From: JANXSF01 sp043745195
GTDB taxonomy: Bacteria > Acidobacteriota > Terriglobia > Bryobacterales > Bryobacteraceae
Length of the DNA stretch: 64,000 bases
Direction: 5' to 3'
Assembly: GCA_043745195.1 (NCBI GenBank)
Contig: JAYTTF010000045.1
Coordinates: forward strand, 62,001 to 126,000
Part shown: positions 53,490-62,822 of the stretch, in pieces
Position numbering within the stretch: the stretch's first letter is position 1
How the letters are laid out: every line of letters begins with the position of its first letter
Position numbers and translations under genes: made by a program
The notes under the pieces: model-generated
The model's database searches: none
Seen by the model: the letters and a program-made list of their open reading frames with translations, nothing else
Told to the model about the DNA's origin: nothing

Positions 53490-54224
53490 ATGCAGACATT
53501 GGGACAAACTCGCAGCACTTGGAAAGCTGATCACGCGCTGCTGACTCCAGACACATTCGTGCGCGCAGCTCTGCCAGGCATGAAGAACGCCACAGCTATT
53601 GTACACACTGCTCCAGCAATGGGTGCCGCGTTCACAGAGTATACGGTGGAATTCGCCGCTGATGGATTGCTTGGGCCAGCCGTGGGTCAGCGTTTTGTGT
53701 ATGTGCTGGAAGGGTCAGTGACAGTTACTATCGGCGGTAAACGGCAATCCCTTTCTTATGGTAGGTATGCGTTCCTTCCAGAAGGAGAAAAGCATTCCGT
53801 AAGGTCAACTGGAGTAAGTCGCGCAATTGTTATTGAAAAACCGTATCAGGCATTGCGTGGTGTGCCGCCACCCAAGCCATTCGTCGGCCAGGAAAATGGG
53901 ATCATCCCACAACCGTTGCAAGATGACGAAGCGTTGCAAGTGCGCCAGTTGATACCTGCCGATTTCGCCTATGACTTCGCTGTCAACACCATGACATTCA
54001 ACCCCGGAGCAACGTTGCCGATGGTGGAAATTCATGTAATGGAGCATGGCCTGCTAATGCTGGAAGGTGGCGGCATTTACAGGCTGGGAGACTGCTGGTA
54101 CCCAGTCACCGCAGGCGACTTCATTTGGATGGGACCCTATTGTCCACAGTGGTTCGGCGCGTTGGGTAAGAAACCTGCGAAGTATTTAATTTATAAAAAT
54201 TGGAATCGGCATCCATCAGCATGA
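53490..54224 (+). CDS. Ureidoglycine aminohydrolase (bicupin)
   Basis: 244-residue bicupin. The Mn2+ ligands Glu, His, His and Gln appear in VEIHVMEHGLLMLEG (Glu-x-His-x3-His) and in the later YCPQWFGALG (Gln). WYPVTAGDFIWMGPYCPQ is diagnostic of (S)-ureidoglycine aminohydrolase. It releases the second ammonia, giving S-ureidoglycolate. ATG 53490 is preferred over the adjacent TTG. Four-base overlap with the last gene. Confidence 0.93.
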   Translation: MQTLGQTRSTWKADHALLTPDTFVRAALPGMKNATAIVHTAPAMGAAFTEYTVEFAADGLLGPAVGQRFVYVLEGSVTVTIGGKRQSLSYGRYAFLPEGEKHSVRSTGVSRAIVIEKPYQALRGVPPPKPFVGQENGIIPQPLQDDEALQVRQLIPADFAYDFAVNTMTFNPGATLPMVEIHVMEHGLLMLEGGGIYRLGDCWYPVTAGDFIWMGPYCPQWFGALGKKPAKYLIYKNWNRHPSA

Positions 54225-55450
54225 TTACTTTACACGCAAATCAAAATCGCCTTCTCGACAGGCTGGATCGCCTCGCCGGTTTTTCCGACGTGCCGGCTCC
54301 GGCAGTAACTCGCGTCGTATTTTCGCCAGTTGATATGGCTGCGCGCGCCTATTTCAAAAGCCTCTGCGAAGGCTTTGCGATTCGTGAAGATGCCGTTGGA
54401 AATACTTTCGTTCGTTGGGTGGGCAGCGAACCCGAACTTGCTGCAGTGGGAACAGGCTCGCACATTGACGCCATTCCCCATTCCGGCCGCTACGACGGAA
54501 CAGTAGGTGTGCTGGGTGGTCTGGAGGCAATGGAAGCGTTGAGGGAAAGTGGATTCAAACCACGGCGGTCCATTGAACTGCTGCTGTTCACTTCAGAAGA
54601 ACCAACCCGCTTCGGCATCGGTTGCCTGGGAAGCCGCTTGCTTTGCGGCAACCTGGATGCAACTGCCGGAGAGAAATTGAAAGATAGCTCCGGCATGACG
54701 CTCAACCAAGTGCGAACAGCAGCAGGATTCACCGGCGTGCTGAAAGATGTCCGCTTGCAGACTAGCTACTATCATGCTTTTGCCGAGTTACATATCGAAC
54801 AGGGACCGCTGCTGGAACAACGTCGTGTGCCGCTTGGAGTGGTAACCGCCATCGCCGCACCGGCCAGTTTAAAAATCACAGTGGAAGGGGAAGGCGGCCA
54901 CGCCGGAGCAGTGCTGATGCCTGGGCGTCACGATGCGTTTCTGGGTGCCGCAGAAATTGCGCTGGCGCTGGAAGGCTCTGCGAAATCCAGCGGTGCCGTC
55001 GATACGGTTGCGACCACCGGCATCTGCAACATTTTTCCGGGCGCGGTAAACAGCATCCCAAGTCGCGTGGAAATGACCGTGGATGCAAGGGACATTGACC
55101 TGGCTCGCCGTGATGCCATGCTGCAACAGCTATCGAAAGCATGCAGCAAAATCGCTGCTACGCGAGGTTTGCGAGTCAGCACTGAAGTAGTCAATGCCGA
55201 CGCTCCGGCCCATTGCGATCCTCTGGTTGTGGAAGCGCTAGCCGCCGCCTGCGCAGGCCAACCATTTGATCGAATGGTTAGCCGCGCCTATCACGACTCT
55301 TTATTCATTTCGCGAATTGCACCAACATCGATGTTGTTCATCCCGTGCCGAGCAGGCGTCAGCCATCGGCCTGATGAGTACTCCTCACCTGAGGATATTG
55401 TTCGCGGCACTGAAGTCCTAGCCCGCGCACTCGCTCACCTTGCCAGTTGA
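54221..55450 (+). CDS. Ureidoglycolate amidohydrolase (M20 family)
   Basis: 409 residues, ATG 54221 overlapping the previous stop. Metal site segments GTGSHIDAIPHSGRYDGTVGVL, FTSEEPTRFGIGCLGSRLL and HIEQGPLLEQ; the tail RAYHDSLFISRIAPTSMLFIPCRAGVSHRP is the pattern seen in plant-type ureidoglycolate amidohydrolase. It releases glyoxylate, ammonia and CO2, ending the pathway. The distinction from allantoate amidohydrolase rests on these motifs and on the presence of that paralogue in the same operon. Confidence 0.87.
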   Translation: MITLHANQNRLLDRLDRLAGFSDVPAPAVTRVVFSPVDMAARAYFKSLCEGFAIREDAVGNTFVRWVGSEPELAAVGTGSHIDAIPHSGRYDGTVGVLGGLEAMEALRESGFKPRRSIELLLFTSEEPTRFGIGCLGSRLLCGNLDATAGEKLKDSSGMTLNQVRTAAGFTGVLKDVRLQTSYYHAFAELHIEQGPLLEQRRVPLGVVTAIAAPASLKITVEGEGGHAGAVLMPGRHDAFLGAAEIALALEGSAKSSGAVDTVATTGICNIFPGAVNSIPSRVEMTVDARDIDLARRDAMLQQLSKACSKIAATRGLRVSTEVVNADAPAHCDPLVVEALAAACAGQPFDRMVSRAYHDSLFISRIAPTSMLFIPCRAGVSHRPDEYSSPEDIVRGTEVLARALAHLAS

Positions 55451-55453
55451 AAC

Positions 55454-57574
55454 CTACGGCGCAGGCTTGATATACACCTTCACACTTGGACTGCAAATGT
55501 TCCCTGAGCAAAGGAATAAGTCCACGGAGTTAGTCGTAATGCTCGCAGGCACGTCCAAGTTTACTTGCTGCAAACCTAGCAGCCCCGGTGCTGGTCCAGC
55601 GTAGCGCGGCGAAGCAATCGACTCAACTCCCAACCTTGCCGTAACGTTCGCGGTCAACAATCCAGTGCAGTAAACCTGAATCACTGTACCCACTGGAGCC
55701 CCGTTTAATGCAGTATTCACAGTGTTGTCCTGGTTCAGCACACCGGGTGTGAAAATTCCAGGAGCGGATGCTGCCGCAATCTCCACCGTTCGCGCAGGAC
55801 TTTTCCGACCGTCGGGCATAATCACTATCACCTGTGCCGTTGGTTTTTCTCCAAAGAACGGGACACGAATGTTGATCTGCGTTGCGTTGGCGAAAAGTAC
55901 GGTTGCCGGCACATCGTCAAATGTAACCGCAGGCGGTTGATTGCCAAAGTTTGTGCCAAAAACAGTTGCGATTGAACCCGACGCGATTGCACCCACTGCA
56001 AAGCTTGCACCATTTACCACAGACGTGATCACCGGGAACGGCGGTGGGGGCGGCGCAAAGTCCGTCAACTCCAGGCGAATTGGAAGACTGCGGGATCCTG
56101 CAATAGGCCCCGCGTCAATCAATAGAGTCGCGTTGTAAATCCCAGCCGGTAGACGGCCCGGAGTGAAGTCAATTCGCAGGGTGGCATTGTTCAAGCCAAA
56201 CCCCGGATCCAGTGTAAGCCAACCAGTAGCACTGCCCTGGTAGTTAACCGATGCCGTCCAATTCAACAAACTGCCGCCCTGGTTGTTAATGCGCACATAA
56301 CGCACCTGTGGTGCCGAGTTAGTGAAGGCACTTATGCTGAGTGGTTCCGGAGTTAGTGAAAGAATCGGAAATATTCCGGAGTTACAATCACCCAACGATT
56401 GGCAATCAGACGGCGGCGGCACCACTTGGAAGCGAGGCACAGGCGCTGACGTAGATGCCACCGAATCGTTGGAAAGTGGACCAAAGGAAATGTCCACCCG
56501 GCCTTGCGCTGCCGTCCCATCATTCGGAGCATTGTAGACCAGGAAGGTTGGAAACTGCGCACTTTCCCGGGCTGAGTTATTTGCGTCCACCACTTCAAAT
56601 ACAGCAATTCCGGCTCCGCCTGCCAAAGTAACTTCACTGGCACCGTTGAAGTTCACCACTGGGGAACCCACCGTGCCTGGAGTATAAGCCAGCGTTCCGC
56701 CCGCGCCAAAGGAATCGGTATTGCGCACTCGAACAAGCAGCAACTGACCTTGCGTAGTTGGTGTATACGATCCGCCATTTGCAGGGTAACCCAAATCGCC
56801 GCCCGCAGTCGATGTTGTAGCTGACGTACCCGCTATCGCGTCAGGCACAAACAATCGCGCTCCCACGGGAAAGCCTGAATAGCGGACCGCAATGCGCGTT
56901 CCAGAATCAGAATTCGGCTGGCGTTTTTCAAATGAACTGGCGTTGGTTGCACCTTCAGTCACGCGAATGGATGCAAAGCGTGTTCCTTTGTTAATCAGGT
57001 TGGCAAAAGTGATGATGTCAGGCCCCTGCGATCCATTGCAAATAAAGGTGGAAGAGTAACTGGCAAGTAACCCACGCGCCGGCACACCGGCAGTAAGTGG
57101 ATTTGCGTCTACCCGAATTGCGGTTGGCCCATTGGTTGCCAGTTGGATGCGTACAGGAAGTTCCGCAGCTTGCCAGGCATTCACCCGCACGTTGCTAATG
57201 CGAATGGATACGGCCCCGGAACTGGGAGTTGTAAAACTAATGCCGCTGATGTTCACACTGGCCGAACTAGCCAAGGTGGAAGTAGTGTTCAGTATCTGGG
57301 TCCCGCCTGTAGTTTCAAGGCTAACCACAACGTCCACCACACCGCCGGAACTTACTCGATTGGTGATCACAGTTGATGTGGAAAACAAGGTGAGCCCAGC
57401 AACCACGCTGGCACCCGGTTGTCCCCCGCTGCAACTCAGAACAATATCACCAATACGCTCGGTGACGCCTTCAGACCGGATCAGCGCCGGCACAGCAGTG
57501 GCCACACAGTTCAATTGCTGTGCCTGTGCGGCAATTACAAAAAATAAACTTAATGGTAAAAAGTTTTGAAGCAA
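55454..57574 (-). CDS. Exported protein with Solibacter C-terminal domain
   Basis: About 706 residues. The start is TTG 57574: GGAGGT at 57582-57587 sits seven bases upstream, which argues against the TTG at 57589 that includes part of that site. A signal peptide (LLQNFLPLSLFFVIAAQAQ) leads. Residues about 25-370 and 370-520 resemble Ig-like beta-sandwich regions (VRYVRINNQGGSLLNWTASV is a BACON-like segment). The last 190 residues are the Solibacter-type domain: ITSVVNGASF, IATVFGTNFGN, TQINIRVPF, and VIQVYCTGLL. The function of such secreted proteins is unknown. Convergent with the purine operon. Confidence 0.85.
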   Translation of the reverse strand: MLQNFLPLSLFFVIAAQAQQLNCVATAVPALIRSEGVTERIGDIVLSCSGGQPGASVVAGLTLFSTSTVITNRVSSGGVVDVVVSLETTGGTQILNTTSTLASSASVNISGISFTTPSSGAVSIRISNVRVNAWQAAELPVRIQLATNGPTAIRVDANPLTAGVPARGLLASYSSTFICNGSQGPDIITFANLINKGTRFASIRVTEGATNASSFEKRQPNSDSGTRIAVRYSGFPVGARLFVPDAIAGTSATTSTAGGDLGYPANGGSYTPTTQGQLLLVRVRNTDSFGAGGTLAYTPGTVGSPVVNFNGASEVTLAGGAGIAVFEVVDANNSARESAQFPTFLVYNAPNDGTAAQGRVDISFGPLSNDSVASTSAPVPRFQVVPPPSDCQSLGDCNSGIFPILSLTPEPLSISAFTNSAPQVRYVRINNQGGSLLNWTASVNYQGSATGWLTLDPGFGLNNATLRIDFTPGRLPAGIYNATLLIDAGPIAGSRSLPIRLELTDFAPPPPPFPVITSVVNGASFAVGAIASGSIATVFGTNFGNQPPAVTFDDVPATVLFANATQINIRVPFFGEKPTAQVIVIMPDGRKSPARTVEIAAASAPGIFTPGVLNQDNTVNTALNGAPVGTVIQVYCTGLLTANVTARLGVESIASPRYAGPAPGLLGLQQVNLDVPASITTNSVDLFLCSGNICSPSVKVYIKPAP

Positions 57575-57697
57575 AACGAGGACCTCCAATCATCACTTGA
57601 AAAACAAGTGTTTAATTGCCTTATTCGATGGACGCACGAACGCAGGAGGGGGGGTACAAACCCATCCTTAGGATACAATGAAAGGGAGCACCCGTCC

Positions 57698-58627
57698 ATG
57701 CCTGTTACCGTTTCCATTGCCGAAGAAATTGCAGAACTGAAGCGCGAACGCAATGCCGTCTTGCTGGCTCATCATTACCAAGAGTCTGAAATTCAAGAAC
57801 TTGCTGACTTCATTGGCGATAGCCTGGAGCTGGCGCGCAAAGCCCAATCCACCACTGCCGATGTCATTCTTTTCGCCGGAGTTTACTTCATGGCGGAAAC
57901 GGCCAAAGTTCTGAACCCAAAGAAAATCGTCGTGGTGCCAGACAGCAACGCCGGATGCTCTCTGGTTGATTCCTGTCCCGTCGAGCCCATCCGCGCTTTC
58001 AAAAAACTTCACCCCGATCACGCCATTGTCAGCTACATCAATACCAGTGTTGAGGTGAAAGCCGAATCGGATATTCTGTGTACTTCCCGCAACGCGGTTG
58101 ATGTTGTGCGCTCCATTCCCGAAGAGCAACCCATTCTGTTTCTGCCCGATGTGAACCTTGGCAATTGGGTAAAAAAGCAGACCGGCCGGCAGAACATGCG
58201 CATTTGGCAAGGGGCCTGCATCGTTCATGCAACCTTCCCCGCGCGCCGATTGACGCAAGCCAAAGCGGAGCATCCCAATGCCGTCGTCGTTGCCCATCCG
58301 GAATGTCCTGGTGATGTGCTGGCCATGGCCGATTACATTGGCTCCACCTCGGCATTGATCGCCTACTGCGCCGAATCCGACGCCCGCGAATTCATCGTGA
58401 TGACTGAAAGCGGCGTGCAGCATTCCCTTCGCAAGAATTCGCCAGAGAAGAGTTTCTACTTCGTCAATAACGAAAATTGCAATTGCAGCGAATGCCCGTA
58501 CATGAAAATGAACACCCTGGAAAAGGTGCGCGATGCCCTGCTGAATTTGGCACCGCGCGTGGAACTTACTCAGGAAATCATGGAGCGTGCCCGCCTGCCC
58601 ATTGAGCGCATGTTAGCCATTAAGTAA
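57698..58627 (+). CDS. nadA: Quinolinate synthase NadA
   Basis: 309-residue [4Fe-4S] enzyme condensing iminoaspartate with dihydroxyacetone phosphate for NAD synthesis. The start is ATG 57698, preceded by AAAGGGAG and a TACAAT box at 57674-57679; the upstream frame from 57566 is dismissed. Cluster cysteines lie in NAGCSLVDSCP, AHPECPGDV and NCSECPYMKMN. LAHHYQESEIQELADFIGDS is diagnostic. nadB and nadC are not beside it. Six bases separate it from moaA. Confidence 0.95.
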   Translation: MPVTVSIAEEIAELKRERNAVLLAHHYQESEIQELADFIGDSLELARKAQSTTADVILFAGVYFMAETAKVLNPKKIVVVPDSNAGCSLVDSCPVEPIRAFKKLHPDHAIVSYINTSVEVKAESDILCTSRNAVDVVRSIPEEQPILFLPDVNLGNWVKKQTGRQNMRIWQGACIVHATFPARRLTQAKAEHPNAVVVAHPECPGDVLAMADYIGSTSALIAYCAESDAREFIVMTESGVQHSLRKNSPEKSFYFVNNENCNCSECPYMKMNTLEKVRDALLNLAPRVELTQEIMERARLPIERMLAIK

Positions 58628-58633
58628 GTACGA

Positions 58634-59629
58634 ATGAACACTGCACCCCTTTACGACACGTTCGGCCGCTTGCACGATAACCTGCGGATCAGCGTGACGG
58701 ACCGGTGCAACATCCGCTGCTTTTACTGCATGCCGGAAATGGATGCGCAGTACATGCCTCGGGCGGAAATTCTCAGTTGGGAAGAAATGGCTAGAGTTGT
58801 GCGAGTGGCCGCGAAGCTGGGTGTGCGCAAAATCCGCATCACCGGCGGCGAACCCCTTGTGCGCAAAAATCTGTCATTCCTGATTCGCGAAATCAATGCG
58901 ATTGAGGAAATTGAAGACATAGCACTCACCACCAATGGAGTGTTGCTGGCCGCGCAAGCCCAGGAGTTGTACGATGCCGGCCTGCGGCGTCTCAATATTC
59001 ACATTGATACATTGGACCGTGCAAAGTTCCTGAAAATCACTCGTCGCGACGAATTCCAGCGAGTGATGGAAGGCATTGAAGCAGCGCTCAGCACGGGATT
59101 CAAGGTGAAGATCAATGCGGTGGCGGTGAAGAATCTTGTTGAGGAAGATATCGTTCCCCTGGCCCGCTTCGGCCGCGAACGAGGCATTGAAATTCGCTAC
59201 ATCGAATTCATGCCGCTTGATTCGCAAGGCCTGTGGGACAAGAAGAGAGTGTTGCTGCAGGACGAGATGTTGACGATGCTGGAGCAAGGCATTGGCCCAC
59301 TGGAAGAGATCCCCGATCGCGACCCGCGAGCGCCGGCGAGTGAGTACCGTTTCAAGGACGGCGTGGGTCGGGTGGGCTTCATCGCGTCGGTGTCGAAGCC
59401 GTTTTGTATGAACTGCAATCGCATCCGGCTGACGTCCGATGGCAAGCTGCGCTACTGCTTATTTGCCATTGAAGAGACGGATTTGAAAGGACTGCTCCGC
59501 GACGGTTCCAGCGACGCAGCGATTGCTGATACCATACGGGAAAATATCCGCCAGAAGTGGGTAGGGCATGAAATTAACACCGTCCAATTTGTGGCCCCGC
59601 CACGTCCAATGCACGCTATTGGTGGGTAG
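58634..59629 (+). CDS. moaA: GTP 3',8-cyclase MoaA
   Basis: 331-residue radical-SAM enzyme that starts molybdenum-cofactor synthesis from GTP. The N-terminal cluster motif is CNIRCFYCMPE, the C-terminal cluster Cys lie in FCMNCNRIRLTSDGKLRYCLF, and the essential Gly-Gly end is present (HAIGG). ITGGEPLVRKNL is the SAM-binding loop. It supplies cofactor needed by the xanthine dehydrogenase in the window. Probably co-transcribed with nadA, which also needs iron-sulfur clusters. Confidence 0.96.
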   Translation: MNTAPLYDTFGRLHDNLRISVTDRCNIRCFYCMPEMDAQYMPRAEILSWEEMARVVRVAAKLGVRKIRITGGEPLVRKNLSFLIREINAIEEIEDIALTTNGVLLAAQAQELYDAGLRRLNIHIDTLDRAKFLKITRRDEFQRVMEGIEAALSTGFKVKINAVAVKNLVEEDIVPLARFGRERGIEIRYIEFMPLDSQGLWDKKRVLLQDEMLTMLEQGIGPLEEIPDRDPRAPASEYRFKDGVGRVGFIASVSKPFCMNCNRIRLTSDGKLRYCLFAIEETDLKGLLRDGSSDAAIADTIRENIRQKWVGHEINTVQFVAPPRPMHAIGG

Positions 59630-59845
59630 TGAATAGTGCAAGCCAATGGGGGATTCGAGTGCCTGCCCCAAGCTACTGCATTTTTATGAAGGCAGAGAGT
59701 TGCGCTAAGCGAGCGGCCTGGTACCATGCATCAGCAAGCAGTTCCGCCAGTTGACTACATGAGCCTAGGTAGCTTGCTGAGTTCTCCGGCGTGGCTGGGA
59801 GGCGCAAATGCAAATAGAGCCTCGATTGGTTACAATAACGGGATC

Positions 59846-60892
59846 TTGTCCAGATGCCAATCCCGTTTGCTACTTGTCGGCTGGTCATGCATCAGTCGGC
59901 ACGCTGTTCTTGCAGATACTCCACCCAAAGAAGCACCGGCGACGTTAAGCACGATCGAAGTGCGACTACCGAAACAGTCTGAACCGAACCACTTCCAGGA
60001 TGCGGCTGCGTTAATCCAAGCTGTCGCCGCGTTGCTTTGGCCACTCGTCGTCGTTGCCGCACTAATGCTGTTCAAGAATGAGATAAAGCACCTTCTGGCG
60101 CGTATCCGAAAAGGCAAGCTGTTTGGTCAGGAACTCGAACTCGAGGCTTCTGTGAAGGAGTTAGAAGCGAAGGCGATCGCGGCAGAGAAGGATGTCGCCG
60201 CCGTCTCACTCCCAACGGAGCACCACGATTCGCTTCTGAGATTATCAGCCTCCGATTGGGAGCAGGAAGTACTTTTGGCCGCTTCAAACTCGCCTCGTGC
60301 GGCGATACTCTTGCTTGCGTCCCATATCGAAAAGCAGGTTCTTGACCTATTGGCCATGATTGGCCATCCGAAAGATCGGCCACGGCGCGCTTTACCTCAG
60401 CTTTTCAAAGAGCACCCACTTTCCTCAATGTTTCCTTCGTCTGTCGCAGAATCCGTATTTCTCCTGTGGCGTATCAGGAACGCTGTCGCACACGGCGGGG
60501 GCTCCGAGCGCGTTTCCGACGAAGAAGTTCTCAGTGCTGTAGATTCGGGCATCACTATCGGGCGCGCTATCCAATCATTCCCAAAAGAAGTGAACATCGT
60601 AGCGCACACTGCTGTAGTCGTGTTTAGCGATGCTTCCGGTACTCAGATCCGACAAGACGTAACTGCGGTAATTCTCGATACCCGGAGCCCCGGAGAAGTG
60701 CTGCACGAAAGACGAATCTTTCCAACCACTCGCACGGACTACAAACTTGGTGATGTGGTCACGTGGGAGTGGGCACTAGACCGGGTTGTCGGAGAATCTT
60801 GGTACCGAGATCCCGAGGACGGCGCAATCAAGTACGCTTGGACCAGTTCCGGTCTGTTTGTTGGACGACCGATCATTAATCCACCCGTTTAG
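59846..60892 (+). CDS. Membrane-anchored HEPN-like protein
   Basis: About 348 residues with an uncertain start: TTG 59846 gives a plausible signal-like N-terminus (SRCQSRLLLVGWSCISRHAVLA), while ATGs at 59726 and 59759 give longer forms. A helix VAALLWPLVVVAALMLF is followed by a charged coiled-coil (LEASVKELEAKAIAAEKDV). The middle domain has RAAILLLASHIEKQVLDLL and RIRNAVAHGG; the R-N-x3-H pattern is the HEPN RNase signature, close to DUF4145. A C-terminal beta-rich domain of about 90 residues is unrecognised. A TACAAT box is at 59830-59835. It may be a defence or stress protein (inference). Confidence 0.65.
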   Translation: MSRCQSRLLLVGWSCISRHAVLADTPPKEAPATLSTIEVRLPKQSEPNHFQDAAALIQAVAALLWPLVVVAALMLFKNEIKHLLARIRKGKLFGQELELEASVKELEAKAIAAEKDVAAVSLPTEHHDSLLRLSASDWEQEVLLAASNSPRAAILLLASHIEKQVLDLLAMIGHPKDRPRRALPQLFKEHPLSSMFPSSVAESVFLLWRIRNAVAHGGGSERVSDEEVLSAVDSGITIGRAIQSFPKEVNIVAHTAVVVFSDASGTQIRQDVTAVILDTRSPGEVLHERRIFPTTRTDYKLGDVVTWEWALDRVVGESWYRDPEDGAIKYAWTSSGLFVGRPIINPPV

Positions 60893-61457
60893 ATTTTCAG
60901 ACAAGAAGATCACAGCCGACTTGCGCTTCCGCTTGGACGGGAAACGCCCAAACCGGAAAACTTGACTACTACCCTGGGCTATTGTTAATAAATCGTTTTC
61001 GCACCATCAAAGACCTGAAATTATCAACGGGCAGGTTGGGTAGTTGATCCAATTCTCGCCGAAACCGCCGCAAAGTTGCAAAACAAACCCAATTTTTCTC
61101 TCATTTTTGCAATCCTGCAAAATGGCCATCACAACACATCGCTCAACTCAATCTGCCCTATTTTCACCCGCTTGCAAAAAAGAGGCATTCTGGGTTCTCA
61201 ACACCTGTGAGACTCTTTATTCAGGAAGACAAATTGCTGGCCAGCAACTTCCCAAACATTGAGTCCTCGAGGCGATTAAATCCTCTGGCGTTCTAAATTG
61301 AATCTGAATCGCAAACACGACTGAGAAACGGGAATGCGAGCCCTACAAAGCAGGCTGTTATGGTTGGCAGCCCAGAAGACGAAATGAGGAACGCCAGTTG
61401 AAAAAAAATTAAAACGTCCGTCTGTCCGCGATGCCGTGTTGCGCTTGTCAGTCGCAC
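60893..61457. other. Intergenic region with TGCAAAA-type repeats, no gene seen
   Basis: A 565-base A+T-rich gap. A 72-codon frame at 61044-61262 has no coding features and is dismissed. Four copies of a TGCAAAA element occur: TTGCAAAA at 61076 and 61172, and a 7-base inverted pair TTTTGCA (61105-61111) and TGCAAAA (61116-61122). This could be a regulator site, but no promoter points clearly to a gene. Confidence 0.4.
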
Positions 61458-62816
61458 CTACACATTCGCGGGAACAATAAATGGCTCGCGATAGTTTCTG
61501 GTCAACATGGAATTCGCTTCGTCGTCACCCAGAAAACGTCCGGCGGAAGTGTCCATGCGCAACGTCCGGCCCACGCGGTAACCAATATTTGCTAAATGGC
61601 AGAACGCTGCCGAACGCGCGCCAATGGCAATTTCAGCATGCAGCATTTTATGATCACGAGACCGAATCGCATCGAAAAAGTTCTTCATGTGCGGCACGGT
61701 ATCTTCGCCCGAACCTTTTTCTTCTGAAACCAATTCGTACTTTTCTTTGGACGCCGCGCCGGCACCACGAGCCGCTTCACCACTAATGTTGCCCGAAACG
61801 CTTTTGTAAATCTTGTACCCGCCATGGTCAATCGTGGCAAATCCTAAATCGCCGAAAAAGATGTTGCCCACATAGTTCGGGCCAGTCATGGGAACCATCG
61901 CCTCTGGAGGAGTGGGCAGGTTGCGAACGTCGAAGGTCATCTGCGCATCGCCGAAATCGAAGCTTGCTTGTTGAGTATTGGGAGTTTCCTGATCATCCTT
62001 CCAGGCAAACTTGCCGCCAGTTGATGCCACAACGGAGGGCCAACCAGTGCGGCCAAGGCCCCACAATGCAATGTCCATTTCATGCACACCCTGATTGCCA
62101 ATGTCGCCATTGCCTGTATCCCAAAACCAATGCCACGTGTAGGCAAACTTGTTTTTGGCATAAGGTTTCCATTGCGCTGGTCCAAGGAATTTATCCCAAT
62201 CGAGTCCAGCAGGCACTGCTTCATCCGGGGTATGTCCAATCGAAAAACGGCGGCGGAAGCACAGCGCGCGAGCCTGATACACCTGCCCAATGGCACCATC
62301 GTGGATCATTTTGATGGCCTTCATTTTATGCGGGATGGACCGGCTCTGCGAACCTACCTGCACCATGCATTTATACTTGCGCGCAGCGGCTACCAGTTGT
62401 TGGCTTTCGAAAACGTTGTGGCTGGCGGGCTTTTCCACGTAGACGTCCTTGCCTGCCTGCATCGCCCAGATTGCCGACAGCGCATGCCAATGATTTGGAG
62501 TGGGCAAGGACACTGCGTCAATGTCTTTCGATTCGAACATTTTGCGCATGTCCGAATAGTCTTGCGGGTTGTAGCCCTTGGCCTTGTTGACCTTCGCAAC
62601 CGCGCGTTCGCGGGCAGCTTGATTGACGTCAACTACTGCGGCAATGCGGCAATCGGTGTCCAGCTTGCCGTAAAAATCCATGTGATCATTGCCGCGGCCA
62701 CCCAGGCCGACGATGCCAACTTGGATTCGATCATTCGCTCCCAAAATAGGGAACGCGCTGCTGGCGATGGCCGCACTGGCTTGGATAAATCGGCGACGGG
62801 AAGATTTAGGTTGCAT
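61458..62816 (-). CDS. Exported Gfo/Idh/MocA oxidoreductase (third copy)
   Basis: 452 residues with start at ATG 62816 (MQPKSSRRRFIQASAAIASS), a twin-arginine signal. The Rossmann motif VGIVGLGGRGNDH is near 35-47, and EKPASHNVFESQQLV holds the EKP motif. HWFWDTGNGDIGNQGVHEMDIALWGLGRTGWP is nearly identical in pattern to the 15755-17047 copy, which suggests they are paralogues. TATAAA ends six bases before the ATG. It lies downstream of a methyltransferase-like gene on the same strand. Confidence 0.9.
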   Translation of the reverse strand: MQPKSSRRRFIQASAAIASSAFPILGANDRIQVGIVGLGGRGNDHMDFYGKLDTDCRIAAVVDVNQAARERAVAKVNKAKGYNPQDYSDMRKMFESKDIDAVSLPTPNHWHALSAIWAMQAGKDVYVEKPASHNVFESQQLVAAARKYKCMVQVGSQSRSIPHKMKAIKMIHDGAIGQVYQARALCFRRRFSIGHTPDEAVPAGLDWDKFLGPAQWKPYAKNKFAYTWHWFWDTGNGDIGNQGVHEMDIALWGLGRTGWPSVVASTGGKFAWKDDQETPNTQQASFDFGDAQMTFDVRNLPTPPEAMVPMTGPNYVGNIFFGDLGFATIDHGGYKIYKSVSGNISGEAARGAGAASKEKYELVSEEKGSGEDTVPHMKNFFDAIRSRDHKMLHAEIAIGARSAAFCHLANIGYRVGRTLRMDTSAGRFLGDDEANSMLTRNYREPFIVPANV

Positions 62817-62822
62817 TGCTGT

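Noticed and set aside
61044..61262. 72-codon plus-strand frame in the 60.9-61.5 kb gap
   Set aside because: No ribosome-binding site, no family motifs, and it overlaps a run of TGCAAAA repeats.
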